The notes beneath the pieces are model-generated. The model was not told the origin of the DNA, did no database searches, and saw nothing but the letters and a program-made list of their open reading frames with translations. A DNA stretch of 36,576 bases from Candidatus Methanogaster sp. GTDB lineage: Archaea > Halobacteriota > Methanosarcinia > Methanosarcinales > Methanogasteraceae. The stretch lies in NCBI GenBank assembly GCA_003194445.1, contig PQXF01000014.1:36108-72683 (forward strand), written 5' to 3'. Shown here in pieces: positions 1 through 7,844 of the stretch. Within the stretch, counting starts at the first letter, position 1. Every line of letters begins with the position of its first letter. Made by a program: the position numbers and the translations under genes.

Positions 1-1
1 G

Positions 2-974
2 AAGATTCTCGAATCTATCTTTGAGCAGGACTTTATAGATACATCGTACGGTTTCCGCCCGAATCGCAGCTGCCACGATGCTCTGAAAAAGTTGGACAAA
101 ATCATCATGAACGGTCTGGTCAACTTCGTAGTGGACATGGATATCTCGAAGTTTTTTGACACAGTGGATCACAAGAAATTGATGGAATGTCTGAAGCAGA
201 GGGTCGTGGATCCGTCGCTTTTGCAGTTGATCGGTCGTTTCCTAAAGTCTGGCATAATGGAAGAAGGAAAATACTTTGATACGGAAATGGGTACCCCACA
301 AGGTGGGATTCTAAGCCCGGTTCTCGCCAATGTATATCTCCATTATGCGCTCGACAAATGGTTTGAAGATGTGGTTAAGCAACAGCTACCCAGGTATCGG
401 CACAGCTTATTCGATATGCGGATGCGTGTGTAGTTTGTTTCGAGAAAGAAGTCGAAGCCAGAGTATTTGGGGAAGAACTGAGACGGCGTATGGGCAAATT
501 TGGACTTACGATATCTGAGAGAATTGAGTAAGATTATCAAGTTCGGACGATGCCCCTGCATGGGAGCGAAGAAATATGGCCTGAAATGTGAGACCTTTGA
601 TTTCTTAGGGTTTACACATTTCTGCGATACGACCAGAAAAGGCAAGTTTAAGCTTGGGCGGAAGACTTCGCGCAAGAAGTTCAGACAGAAGATGACGGAG
701 ATGAATATTTGGCTGAAGCGTATCCGAAATCTTGTCCAACTGAAAGAATGGTGGAAGGTGCTGGAACTAAAGCTGCTCGGACATTACCGCTACTACGGAA
801 TGAGCGGGAACATACGATCGTTGCAGAACTTCTACCACCATGTCGTGAGACTTGCTTTCAAATGGATCAATCGTCGCAGCCAGAGGAAAAGCTACAACTG
901 GGCTTTAGTTCAATCGTTTTCTGCAATTTAATCCGCTCCCGAAGCCGAAGATATATCAATCGCTATACACCTGA
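2..974 (+). pseudogene. Group II intron reverse transcriptase/maturase, frameshifted
   Basis: The frame open from the left edge encodes RT blocks (SYGFRPNRSCHDAL, then VDMDISKFFDTVDH, then GTPQGGILSPVLANVYLH). It is lost near 400-430. The next block continues in another frame from about 403 with RYADACVVCFEKE, so the catalytic YADD box reads YADA. The frame shifts back near 520 into the maturase (domain X) part, with FLGFTHF and the GHYRYYGMSGN region, to 931. The last residues (NPLPKPKIYQSLY) are in the third frame and stop at 974. At least three frameshifts plus loss of a catalytic Asp show a dead gene. It is a bacterial-type intron-encoded protein, commonly acquired by methanogenic archaea. 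The N-terminus is off the window. Confidence 0.85.
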
Positions 975-998
975 ATCTGTAGAGGATGTGCTTCTGAA

Positions 999-1031
999 GA
1001 GCCGGATGAGGGAAATCTTCAAGTCCGGTTC
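999..1031 (+). ncRNA. Group II intron domain V
   Basis: The 33-nt element begins GAGCCGGATGAGGGAAA and ends AAGTCCGGTTC. The outer GAGCCGGA/TCCGGTTC strands pair, and a GAAA tetraloop sits in the middle. The AGC catalytic triad is present at 1000-1002. It lies 25 nt after the maturase stop, as expected. Domain V is the catalytic core of group II RNA, so the ribozyme 3' part seems better preserved than the protein. Confidence 0.7.
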
Positions 1032-1100
1032 TGTGAGGGGGCGCATAGTAACCTCGGGGCTATTACCCCGGAAAGAGGTGCGCTATGTGCCCTACTTGAC

Positions 1101-1947
1101 AATGTAGGGGAATTTAAAAACCCAGGTAGAACATGGAGGAAGACCGGACAACCCACGGAAGTGAATGTTTATGACTTTGCATCGCTCTGGAGTTGGAAAG
1201 GCGATTCCTTATGGAATCTATGACGTCAACAGAAACGAAGGGATGGTTAACGTTGGTACAAGCTATGATACGTCGGAATTTGCAGTCGAAAGCATCCGGC
1301 GGTGGTGGCTAATGTTTGGAAAAGGTAACTACTCATGTCTATTGAAACACTATCAAGAGGCTTTGCTTGTACTCTAAACTTTGCTGCTGTTCGGTCTTGT
1401 GATTTGGTGAAATCGACTGCGGGAGACTGCGGCGGTCAATGCTTCTCAAAAAGCAAGCAAACGACTTTTCGCTATCGGCATCCCCGATTAGAGGGGGTGA
1501 GTAGTTACTGGAAAAGATAGTTATCCTGACGCTAGTGGGTTGTTGATCTGTGCCGATGGTGGCGGAAGTAATGGTAGTCGTAATAAAGGCTGGAAATTCT
1601 TTTTGCAGGAATTATCTGACCAGATAGGAATACCTATAACGGTTTGTCACTACCCTCCCGGGACCAGTAAATGGAACAAGATAGAGCATTGCATGTTCTC
1701 ATTTATCAGTATAAACTGGAGAGGACGGCCCCTGGTCAGTTATGAAACTGTCATTAAACTGATTGGTGGCACGACAACAAACAAAGGTCTGAGCGTGGCA
1801 GCACACATAGATGAGCGAGAATATGAGAAAGGAATCAAGTTTTCGGATGACGATATGGCGCAACTACAACTACAACCACACTCATTACATCCTAAATGGA
1901 ATTATTCTATATTATCAAGAGATGTCAGTGTGTATGAGACAAGCTAA
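1101..1947 (+). pseudogene. ISAzo13-family transposase, C-terminal half, interrupted
   Basis: Reading begins after the intron with GEFKNPGRTW and runs through VNVYDFASL. It shifts frame near 1185 to GKAIPYGIYDVNRNEG and continues to AVESIRRWWLMFGK at 1323. A 184-bp MITE then breaks the gene. After it the frame resumes as DSYPDASGLLICADGGGSNG, then ITVCHYPPGTSKWNKIEH, and stops at 1947. These are typical blocks of the DDE transposases of the ISAzo13 (Rhodopirellula-type) family. Deleting the MITE plus one target copy restores the frame exactly. The gene is dead through three separate lesions: intron, frameshift and MITE. The N-terminal part is left of the window, upstream of the intron. Confidence 0.85.
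1325..1508. mobile_element. MITE (184 bp) with 8-bp target duplication
   Basis: The left end GTAACTACTCA (1325-1335) is the exact reverse complement of the right end TGAGTAGTTAC (1498-1508). TGGAAAAG stands directly outside both ends (1317-1324 and 1509-1516), a perfect 8-bp duplication. No transposase is encoded inside. GTAA-starting ends and 8-bp duplications are typical of the IS66 family, so mobilisation in trans by an IS66-type transposase is inferred. The same end sequence recurs at 35080-35304. Confidence 0.88.
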
Positions 1948-1957
1948 TTTCGATAGG

Positions 1958-1978
1958 TTATTTTTCGGCAGCCCCTTA
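1958..1978 (+). repeat. Probable right end of the ISAzo13-type element
   Basis: TTATTTTTCGG followed by CAGCCCC lies just after the transposase stop. Its reverse complement shares CCGAAAAATAA with a site at 36377-36387, upstream of the transposase that starts at the right edge. An end-repeat role is inferred from this match and from position. Confidence 0.4.
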
Positions 1979-2292
1979 GTGTGGTTGTCCATACCATCGT
2001 CCTCAGACAACCATGATTGTAGTTATTATATATTAAGATAGTGCTAACTCAGAGTGGATTCTTGCGTCTTAACCGAACACCAATGCACCAGTATGATCTT
2101 TAGCCCGGGTGCCATGATGCGTGTTTCGAGGTATCTTATCCGAGAATTAATTCTTAAAGGTAAAGGGCACCAGCATCCACTTCAAAAAGCGGTAAAACTG
2201 TAGTGGTCCCCCCGGATGGTATCCACACAAGCCCCCTTTCCCATTCATCTGGAGATGGGGCGTCCAACCCCTATTGAGGGGTATCATTAAAT

Positions 2293-2763
2293 TCAGGAAT
2301 TTCCGACCCCGATCCGCACATCGATGCCCATCCCGTGCTCGAATGCAAGCAGTTCGGATGCGCATAGTTTTGCCTGCCCTGTTGCAAGCAGGAGATCGCC
2401 CTCATCCACTACGAGCACCTCATCGCCGCTCCGGATCATCGGATCCACTTCGGTGATGTGCCGTGCAAACGCGGTTCTGCCATCTCGAACGAAGGGCGCA
2501 GCATCGCTGTTCACAACGACGCGCATCCCTGGTGGCGGCAGGAATGCGTGCAGCCGGGAGCCCCCTAGTTTTCCGAGCGTGAACAGGTTATCGCTTGCAC
2601 GGAGTGTTGCGATGCGCTCTTTACCCTGCAGTACCTGCCTGATCCTGCCAGTAGTGGACAAGCGGAATGTCACGTCGTCAGGGAAGAGTGCGTATCCTGC
2701 GCCGCGTCCGAACTGGTAGTCAGCAACGATTCGTGCTTTTATGAGTTGCATATCCATGGTCAT
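2293..2763 (-). CDS. PUA-domain RNA-binding protein
   Basis: This 156-residue archaeal protein carries a C-terminal PUA domain (about residues 75-150, with RVVVNSDAAPFVRDGRTAFA and SGDEVLVVDEGDLLLATGQA). The N-terminal segment has the conserved DYQFGRGAGYALFPDD motif of the archaeal family of stand-alone PUA proteins. PUA domains bind RNA and occur in tRNA/rRNA-modifying enzymes; no catalytic domain is seen here. The start at 2763 is chosen because its ATGA overlaps the purQ stop, which indicates translational coupling. In-frame ATGs at 2757 and 2751 are alternatives. It is last in the purS-purQ operon. Its target RNA is unknown. Confidence 0.85.
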   Translation of the reverse strand: MTMDMQLIKARIVADYQFGRGAGYALFPDDVTFRLSTTGRIRQVLQGKERIATLRASDNLFTLGKLGGSRLHAFLPPPGMRVVVNSDAAPFVRDGRTAFARHITEVDPMIRSGDEVLVVDEGDLLLATGQAKLCASELLAFEHGMGIDVRIGVGNS

Positions 2764-3452
2764 CCCTGCTCCGCATACCAAACCATCGACTCAAATATCC
2801 TGCGTCCGTCATCAGACCCGAGTATCGACTCAGATGCACGCTCCGGATGCGGCATCATCCCGAGGACATTTCCTGACCCGTTAACGATTCCAGCAATGTT
2901 TTCGACTGAGCCGTTTGGGTTGGCGTAATCCGCGACATCTCCGTCCGGACTTACGTACCTGAACACGATCTGGCGGTGCGAATTCATATCATGGAGCGCG
3001 GCATCGTCCGCGAAGAAATTACCTTCTTTGTGCGCAACCGGCATCCTCACGATCTCGCCTTTCTTAAAACCCGATGTGAATGCGGTGTCTATGTTTTCGA
3101 CGCGCAGGTCCACCCACTTGCAGCAGAATTTCGGATAAACGTTTGTGCGAAGCGCACCCGGGAGAAGCCCTGATTCAGCAAGGATTTGAAATCCATTGCA
3201 GATTCCGATGACCGGCTTTCCACTGTCAGCGAGACGCCTCACCGAGTTCATGATCGGTGTTCGTGCCGCAATCGCGCCTGCACGTAGATAATCGCCATAA
3301 GAGAACCCTCCAGGGATCACGACGCCGTCATATCCCTCGATCGAGTCTTTGTACCACACCATATCAGTAGATACGTCGAGAAGATCATTTAAGATATGAT
3401 GTACGTCTGAATCACAATTGCTGCCGCCAAACCTGATTACTGCAAACTTCAT
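2760..3452 (-). CDS. purQ: Phosphoribosylformylglycinamidine synthase subunit PurQ
   Basis: PurQ is the glutaminase subunit of FGAM synthase. It releases ammonia from glutamine for the PurL subunit in purine synthesis, in the cytoplasm. The 230-residue class I amidotransferase shows PGGFSYGDYLRAG, the nucleophile elbow GICNGFQ (Cys85) and the C-terminal PHPERA with His202 and Glu204, so the triad is complete. The start at 3452 (MKFAVIRFGGSNCD) is preferred to upstream codons because it overlaps the purS stop by ATGA and matches the normal N-terminus. PurL is not in the window. Confidence 0.97.
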   Translation of the reverse strand: MKFAVIRFGGSNCDSDVHHILNDLLDVSTDMVWYKDSIEGYDGVVIPGGFSYGDYLRAGAIAARTPIMNSVRRLADSGKPVIGICNGFQILAESGLLPGALRTNVYPKFCCKWVDLRVENIDTAFTSGFKKGEIVRMPVAHKEGNFFADDAALHDMNSHRQIVFRYVSPDGDVADYANPNGSVENIAGIVNGSGNVLGMMPHPERASESILGSDDGRRIFESMVWYAEQG

Positions 3453-3691
3453 CGTATCACGATTGAGTAGTTGTGGATCACAGGATTTGCAAGCATCTTC
3501 CTGCACATCTCATCCACCATTCCGGCAGCGTCGTCGGCATCATCTGCTTCCAGTTCAATCAGCAATCTCTTCGCTGCATGAGCGCTCTTGACCGCATAGT
3601 CCAGATGTGTAAGTGCACGCTGTATCGTCTCCCCTTCCGGATCGAGCATGCCCTGCTTCAGTTGTATCGTTATCTCGGCACAATATCTCAT
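3449..3691 (-). CDS. purS: Phosphoribosylformylglycinamidine synthase subunit PurS
   Basis: PurS is the small structural subunit that bridges PurQ and PurL in the three-subunit FGAM synthase of archaea and Gram-positive bacteria. The 80-residue product has the typical N-terminus (AEITIQLKQGMLDPEGETIQRAL), the LIELEADD segment and a C-terminus ending NPVIHNYSI. The length is normal for the family. It is first in the operon, with a 4-bp overlap with purQ. A TATA-like box about 27 bp before the ATG suggests a leaderless or nearly leaderless transcript. Confidence 0.95.
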   Translation of the reverse strand: MRYCAEITIQLKQGMLDPEGETIQRALTHLDYAVKSAHAAKRLLIELEADDADDAAGMVDEMCRKMLANPVIHNYSIVIR

Positions 3692-3713
3692 TGTGTATCA
3701 GATCAAACCGAAA

Positions 3714-3723
3714 CGATAAAAAT
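3714..3723 (-). promoter_or_regulatory. Putative TATA box of purS operon
   Basis: On the minus strand the site reads ATTTTTATCG, centred about 27 bp upstream of the purS ATG. That is the standard archaeal TATA-to-start distance and leaves almost no 5' UTR. Confidence 0.5.
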
Positions 3724-3756
3724 GTATGGGTTCGCAGGTGGCTGCCTTGGCACTCA

Positions 3757-3770
3757 ATACCTTTATATAG
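3757..3770 (+). promoter_or_regulatory. BRE/TATA box for the 3868 gene
   Basis: ATACCTTTATATAG is a strong archaeal BRE/TATA match. The same ATACCTTTATA core precedes the genes at 11044 and 12597. The predicted leader of about 75 nt contains a hairpin (ATAACA/TGTTAT, 3782-3796) and a 5-codon ORF (MSKKT) with its ATG at 3812-3814. Confidence 0.6.
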
Positions 3771-3867
3771 CAGCTTATGCCATAACATAGTGTTATAGAA
3801 CCAAGGTATCCATGAGTAAAAAGACATAATACTACAAAGTCCATAGCAAAGTACTACACCTGATGAG

Positions 3868-4992
3868 ATGATATGTATGTGCACAAACAAAATACGCCGT
3901 AAAAAACCAGGATCGGTGGTGCCGATCGCAGTACTGGTTCTATTGATATCCACAGTCTTCGTGGTACCGGTTTTCGCTGCCACAAAACCGGACAATCCGA
4001 TTTTCAGAGATGGAATTGTGATGACGGCAGCAGCAGGAAAGGACACTATGGACCTCGACAATGGAATCTACAGCGTTTCGGTGCTGGATGTGCGCGGTTG
4101 TTCTGGCGAAGGTACATACACCATCGCAACTGGTAGCGGGCATCCAGTGCCAAACGAGAACGTGCTTTGGAGTGATGCCAATCACGAGTTCTGGAGTACG
4201 TACTTGACAGTCCGGGTGTATGAGACCGGTAAAGAATATGTTTCAACAACAACCGGACCCACACAATCTTCAGGGTACACAGTGGTTGACCTGGATGATT
4301 GTTCTCCTGATACCACACTGAGCGGTAATGAGATACATACGACATGGACAACCGGAGAAGGTCTGTTGATCAACCAGATCATTGCCATTGAAGGATCCAT
4401 GCCGACAGATTCAAGGGTCCGGGTCACGACACACATCACAAATAATAACGATACGGCAAACATGAGCGTAGGTATCAGATATGTGTGGGACCTGGCGATA
4501 GGTGGTGAGGACGGTTCGTGGTTTGCGGAAAGGCGTCCGGACAGTGATTGGATCGACACGGAATGTGAATGGGTTACGCTAGGATTCAGAAATTATGCCA
4601 CCACCAATGACCCGAACAGTTCGATATTCATAGTTTGGGGAAACCTGACAGTGTATGACGCGCTGGTTCCACCAGCAACCACCCCTGACAGATTACAGTT
4701 TGTCGCATGGGGGTCGTCGGGCGATGGTGTCTTCGATCACGCATTCGACTACACCCCAACCGGACAGACTCTTGCCGGATCCGGTTCGGATAGCGCTATA
4801 GCGTACTACTGGGGTGACGATGAAACGAATGCGATAACATTGAGTCCTGGCGAGTCCGACAGTGTAACGCAGTACCTGTATGTCACGCCACCGCCACCGC
4901 TCCCGGTCCCGAATCTGACCCCGATCGGGATTGTAACGCTCATCGGACTGCTTACATTCATCGGCGCGGGAGTGATTGCGAGGAGAAGGTAA
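3868..4992 (+). CDS. Secreted protein with VPxxxP-CTERM sorting signal
   Basis: The 374-residue product begins with basic residues (NKIRRKKPG) and a hydrophobic signal segment ending in FVVPVFAA. The body is rich in Thr, Ser, Asp and Gly with N-glycosylation sequons, predicted beta-rich, and not a family I recognise. The C-terminus has a proline run, then VPNLTP, a hydrophobic helix (GIVTLIGLLTFIGAGVIA) and RRR. This is the tripartite layout of VPXXXP-CTERM proteins, which archaeosortase B cuts and anchors. A probable archaeosortase gene starts 80 bp downstream, beyond a terminator. An in-frame ATG at 3877 is an alternative start. The protein is expected on the cell surface; its function is unknown. 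Confidence 0.85.
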   Translation: MICMCTNKIRRKKPGSVVPIAVLVLLISTVFVVPVFAATKPDNPIFRDGIVMTAAAGKDTMDLDNGIYSVSVLDVRGCSGEGTYTIATGSGHPVPNENVLWSDANHEFWSTYLTVRVYETGKEYVSTTTGPTQSSGYTVVDLDDCSPDTTLSGNEIHTTWTTGEGLLINQIIAIEGSMPTDSRVRVTTHITNNNDTANMSVGIRYVWDLAIGGEDGSWFAERRPDSDWIDTECEWVTLGFRNYATTNDPNSSIFIVWGNLTVYDALVPPATTPDRLQFVAWGSSGDGVFDHAFDYTPTGQTLAGSGSDSAIAYYWGDDETNAITLSPGESDSVTQYLYVTPPPPLPVPNLTPIGIVTLIGLLTFIGAGVIARRR

Positions 4993-5016
4993 CTTCTCTT
5001 CTTTCTCTTTTTTTTA
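4983..5016 (+). terminator. Hairpin plus T-run after the 3868 gene
   Basis: GAGAAG (4983-4988), a GTAA loop and CTTCTC (4993-4998) are followed by a T-rich tract with eight consecutive Ts. The stop codon lies in the loop region. This probably separates the substrate gene from the archaeosortase gene. Confidence 0.6.
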
Positions 5017-5071
5017 AACGCACAATACCGTACTCACAGGTCTGTTGTGTGGCATCGACACAGGAATTATT

Positions 5072-5620
5072 ATGAGGGATGGAATCGCCCATATATCCAT
5101 GAAAGCCGATGCCACAAAAGATGATTTGATGAAGCTCATCAATCAGAATAAAGAGGTCATACAATTCATCGCTTTGTTCATCATTTTCTGCATCGTTTTG
5201 TACCTCCCGTATTACTATTTTATGGATCGTTTCGCCTTCCTCGAAAACATCACCGCATCTATTCTTGGATTCTTGCTCCGCATATTCGGTATGAATATCC
5301 TCGTAGATGGAAACAACGTAACCATCGTTGGCCATATTATATTCAATATCATTGATGAGTGCACCGCCATGTTCGGATCGATCGTATACATCTCCTGCGT
5401 ATTGGCATACCCTGCCGACATCCGGAAGAAAGCTATAGGAATCGTTCTCGGTATTCCGTGCCTGTATGCGATCAATATGGTGCGGCTTATCATCCTCGCT
5501 TTTGTTAAGGTATTATATCCGGGGATATTTGAGTTTGTGCACACATATCTGTGGCAGACGATCTTCATCATATTCGTGATCCTCATCTGGCTGATCTGGG
5601 TGGACAAGGTGGTTAAATGA
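5072..5620 (+). CDS. Archaeosortase/exosortase family protein, ArtB-like
   Basis: This predicted polytopic membrane transpeptidase processes C-terminal sorting signals. It has several hydrophobic helices and the three hallmark residues of the family: Cys in DECTA (Cys97 from this start), Arg in NMVRL (Arg138) and His in VHTYLWQ (His157). The start at 5072 is chosen because AGGAA lies just upstream; 5045 and 5099 are alternatives. The VPxxxP-CTERM proteins at 3868 and 11044 are the natural substrates, which points to archaeosortase B. The family call is firm and the B subtype is inference from substrates. The next gene overlaps it by 4 bp (ATGA), so the two are co-translated. Confidence 0.85.
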   Translation: MRDGIAHISMKADATKDDLMKLINQNKEVIQFIALFIIFCIVLYLPYYYFMDRFAFLENITASILGFLLRIFGMNILVDGNNVTIVGHIIFNIIDECTAMFGSIVYISCVLAYPADIRKKAIGIVLGIPCLYAINMVRLIILAFVKVLYPGIFEFVHTYLWQTIFIIFVILIWLIWVDKVVK

Positions 5621-6096
5621 AGGACAAGGTCAATTTCCTGATCAAATTTTTAATCCTGACCATTGTACTTTTCATAATCTGGATTCCGCTCGGCAAGATA
5701 TATCTGCTGTTGCTGGCAGGGGTATCCAAGTATGTGCTCCTGGTTATAGGCTATCATGCGACGCCGTATGTGGCTGATGCGCCCGCATTCATCTGCCGCG
5801 GATACCTGATCGGCATGGAAGAGTATGCGCATCTGGTAAATTATAATAGCATCCCGCTCGTTGCTTTGATTATTGCAACGTCCAATATCGAGTTAAACAG
5901 GCGGATAAAGATGTTGTTAATCGGTGTATCGGTACTCTTCTGTATGCACGTCATCGACTTTGTTGCTCATTTTCCGCTGGTCTGCAACGGTTCATGGATT
6001 GCAGAGACTATTGTGATCTTCATGGCGGTTGGCAAGGTCGCGGTCCCATTCGTGCTGTGGTTTGTGCTGGCGTATAAGGAGATACTTGGAGGTTGA
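5617..6096 (+). CDS. Archaeosortase-linked integral membrane protein
   Basis: The 159-residue protein has about four hydrophobic segments: near 7-25, 28-45, 79-115 as two helices, and 127-153. It overlaps the archaeosortase gene by ATGA. I recognise no catalytic family. The segment ADAPAFICRG contains a Cys, and another Cys lies in HFPLVCNGSW; either could face the outer side. The operon position and overlap suggest a partner or accessory subunit for sorting, analogous to the membrane proteins that accompany some exosortases. The function is inferred from context only. Confidence 0.75.
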   Translation: MKDKVNFLIKFLILTIVLFIIWIPLGKIYLLLLAGVSKYVLLVIGYHATPYVADAPAFICRGYLIGMEEYAHLVNYNSIPLVALIIATSNIELNRRIKMLLIGVSVLFCMHVIDFVAHFPLVCNGSWIAETIVIFMAVGKVAVPFVLWFVLAYKEILGG

Positions 6097-6154
6097 AAGT
6101 TGAGCGTTACTTGCATGTCTTGTCTTAAGTAGTTGAAACGCGATTATCATAACC

Positions 6155-7534
6155 ATGTTTCAACAGTTCGTGAACCGGGAAGATGAGTTACAACTACTGG
6201 AGGAGACCTACAAACAGAACAAATCCTCGCTTATCATCATCTATGGGCGAAGAAGGATCGGAAAGACCGAGCTTGTGAAGCAATTCATAAAAGAAAAGGC
6301 GCATATCTATTTTCTCGCCGATACGAGGATAGATAAAGACAATATAAGAGAGATGCAGCGAGCAATCTCTTCGCAGATACAAAATCCACTTTTTGAGATG
6401 GTGGAATTCTCTGATTGGATAGAGTTATTTCGGGAATCCGAGAGATTGTTAGAAGAGCGTGTTATAATAGTTGTTGATGAGTTTCCATATCTAATAGAGT
6501 CAAATAAGGCAATACCATCGATATTTCAGAAGATATGGGATTCGATTCTATCGGAAAAAGATATTTGTCTCATTTTACTCGGCTCTTCCATTTCGATGAT
6601 GGAAGACCACACGTTAGATTACATGTCCCCACTCTACGGAAGAAGAACCGCGCAGCTTCAATTGCAGCCGCTTAAATTCAAGCATCTTGGGCGATTTTTA
6701 CCATATTCGATGGAAGACCTTGTCAAGGTCTACGGAGTGACGGATGGCGTCCCGCTCTATCTCTTAAAATTTAATCCGAGGTTGGATTTTGAGGGGAACT
6801 TAAAGGAGAGTGTATTTGGGGTTGGGAAGTTCCTTTATCAGGAGGCAGAGATCTTATTAAAACAGGAGTTACGGGAAACTGCAAGATACTTCTCAATACT
6901 GAAGGCGATCGCTTATGGAAAGCACCGGTTTGGCGAGGTTGCAAATTTCACGGAATTGGATAAGAGCATTATATCCAAATATCTCAATAATCTTGCAGTA
7001 CTCCGGTTGATAAGGAAGGAATACTCAGTAACACAAAAAAAAGAGATAAGAAATGCGAGATACGTCTTCAGCGACAATTATCTTAACTTCTGGTTCAGAT
7101 ATGTTTATCCATACAGATCCGTAATAGAAGAAGGAAAAATAGAGCGATTATTTGACTCGATCAAAGACGATTTCAACTCGTATCTTGGGTTTGTATTCGA
7201 AAAGGTTTGCAAAGAATTTCTATGGGATCAAGAGCTGCCTTTTGGGTTTACCAGACTTGGAAGATGGTGGCATAAGGATAAAGAGATTGATATAGTTGCA
7301 TTAAACGAAGAGACAAAAGAAATAGCGTTTTTTGAAGTGAAATGGAGTAATCTGGATTTAAATGGTACGAAGAGAGTTTTGAAAGATTTGGAAAGAAAAT
7401 CCGGATTCGTTGATTGGAATGGTGGGATGCGAGTCGAGTATTTTGGGCTAATTGCAAAGAGATTGGAAGGAAAGGGGAGTTTAATAGAGCAAGGGTACCT
7501 CTGTTACGATCTTGAGGATATGCCGGGGGCATGA
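6155..7534 (+). CDS. Archaeal ATPase (ATPase_2 / DUF234)
   Basis: The 459-residue protein begins with an AAA-like ATPase_2 domain. Its Walker A is GRRRIGKT (residues 31-38) and its Walker B is VIIVVDEF (Asp108-Glu109). A middle segment looks like a winged helix (LDKSIISKYLNNLAVLRLI). The C-terminal DUF234 region contains KEIDIVAL...FFEVKW, a PD-(D/E)XK nuclease-like pattern. The family is abundant and paralogous in archaea, and its role is still unclear; defence or mobile-element roles have been suggested. The gene stands alone, 58 bp after the sorting operon. Lys/Ile-rich codons with more A+T than its neighbours hint at transfer. Confidence 0.9.
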   Translation: MFQQFVNREDELQLLEETYKQNKSSLIIIYGRRRIGKTELVKQFIKEKAHIYFLADTRIDKDNIREMQRAISSQIQNPLFEMVEFSDWIELFRESERLLEERVIIVVDEFPYLIESNKAIPSIFQKIWDSILSEKDICLILLGSSISMMEDHTLDYMSPLYGRRTAQLQLQPLKFKHLGRFLPYSMEDLVKVYGVTDGVPLYLLKFNPRLDFEGNLKESVFGVGKFLYQEAEILLKQELRETARYFSILKAIAYGKHRFGEVANFTELDKSIISKYLNNLAVLRLIRKEYSVTQKKEIRNARYVFSDNYLNFWFRYVYPYRSVIEEGKIERLFDSIKDDFNSYLGFVFEKVCKEFLWDQELPFGFTRLGRWWHKDKEIDIVALNEETKEIAFFEVKWSNLDLNGTKRVLKDLERKSGFVDWNGGMRVEYFGLIAKRLEGKGSLIEQGYLCYDLEDMPGA

Positions 7535-7701
7535 CGCGGAAAAATGGTTCTGTTTCTGCTTGTGTCGGGGCTGTAAATTGTATACGCTCTCTGCAAATCA
7601 TGTTAATTTACCCAAAGCGTATTAATTTACCCTAATAACTGCCATATAAATATTTCAAAATAGACTAAATATGTATTTTGAACCGGAGTGGGAATGAAAA
7701 C

Positions 7702-7710
7702 ATTTATATC
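7702..7710 (+). promoter_or_regulatory. TATA box for the 7734/7845 transcript
   Basis: ATTTATATC lies in an A+T-rich gap. A start about 25 bp downstream would fall near the ATG of the 32-codon ORF at 7734. Upstream, AATTTACCC occurs twice about 20 bp apart, a possible regulator site. Confidence 0.5.
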
Positions 7711-7733
7711 CTATGAGGACCACCACCACCATC

Positions 7734-7832
7734 ATGAAATATGAAAAGCGCTTCTTACTGAGACATGGCAGTGACATGAAGAAACTGACGTGGATACAGT
7801 ATTACATAGCGTTAATCAAGGTAACCAAATAG
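7734..7832 (+). CDS. Possible 32-residue leader ORF upstream of the NosD-like gene
   Basis: An ATG about 25 bp after the TATA box opens 32 codons (MKYEKRFLLRHGSDMKKL...), basic and without a signal peptide, ending 12 bp before the next start. Its MKY..R opening loosely resembles the short ORFs in the leaders of the 11044 and 12597 genes. It could be a leader peptide, or merely open 5' UTR. Confidence 0.35.
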   Translation: MKYEKRFLLRHGSDMKKLTWIQYYIALIKVTK

Positions 7833-7844
7833 GAGAGCTGATAT

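Larger units (their letters stand above)
1..1100 (+). mobile_element. Group II intron, decayed, 3' part only
   Basis: The segment holds a broken intron-encoded reverse transcriptase, then an intact-looking domain V and a GC-rich stem-loop region, in the usual group II order. The 5' part lies outside the window. The 3' boundary is placed at about 1100, because a coding frame of an ISAzo13-type transposase (N-V-G-E-F-K-N) resumes at 1101. The intron therefore appears to be inserted in the sense direction within that transposase gene. The boundary is inferred from the resumed frame and is not proved. Confidence 0.7.

Noticed and set aside
2041-2292. Search for a gene between the IS remnant and the PUA gene
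   Set aside because: Only short frames without starts or motifs; nothing is supportable.
3555-4061. 168-codon minus-strand frame upstream of purS
   Set aside because: It overlaps purS and the 3868 gene, has no start context and no protein-like composition.
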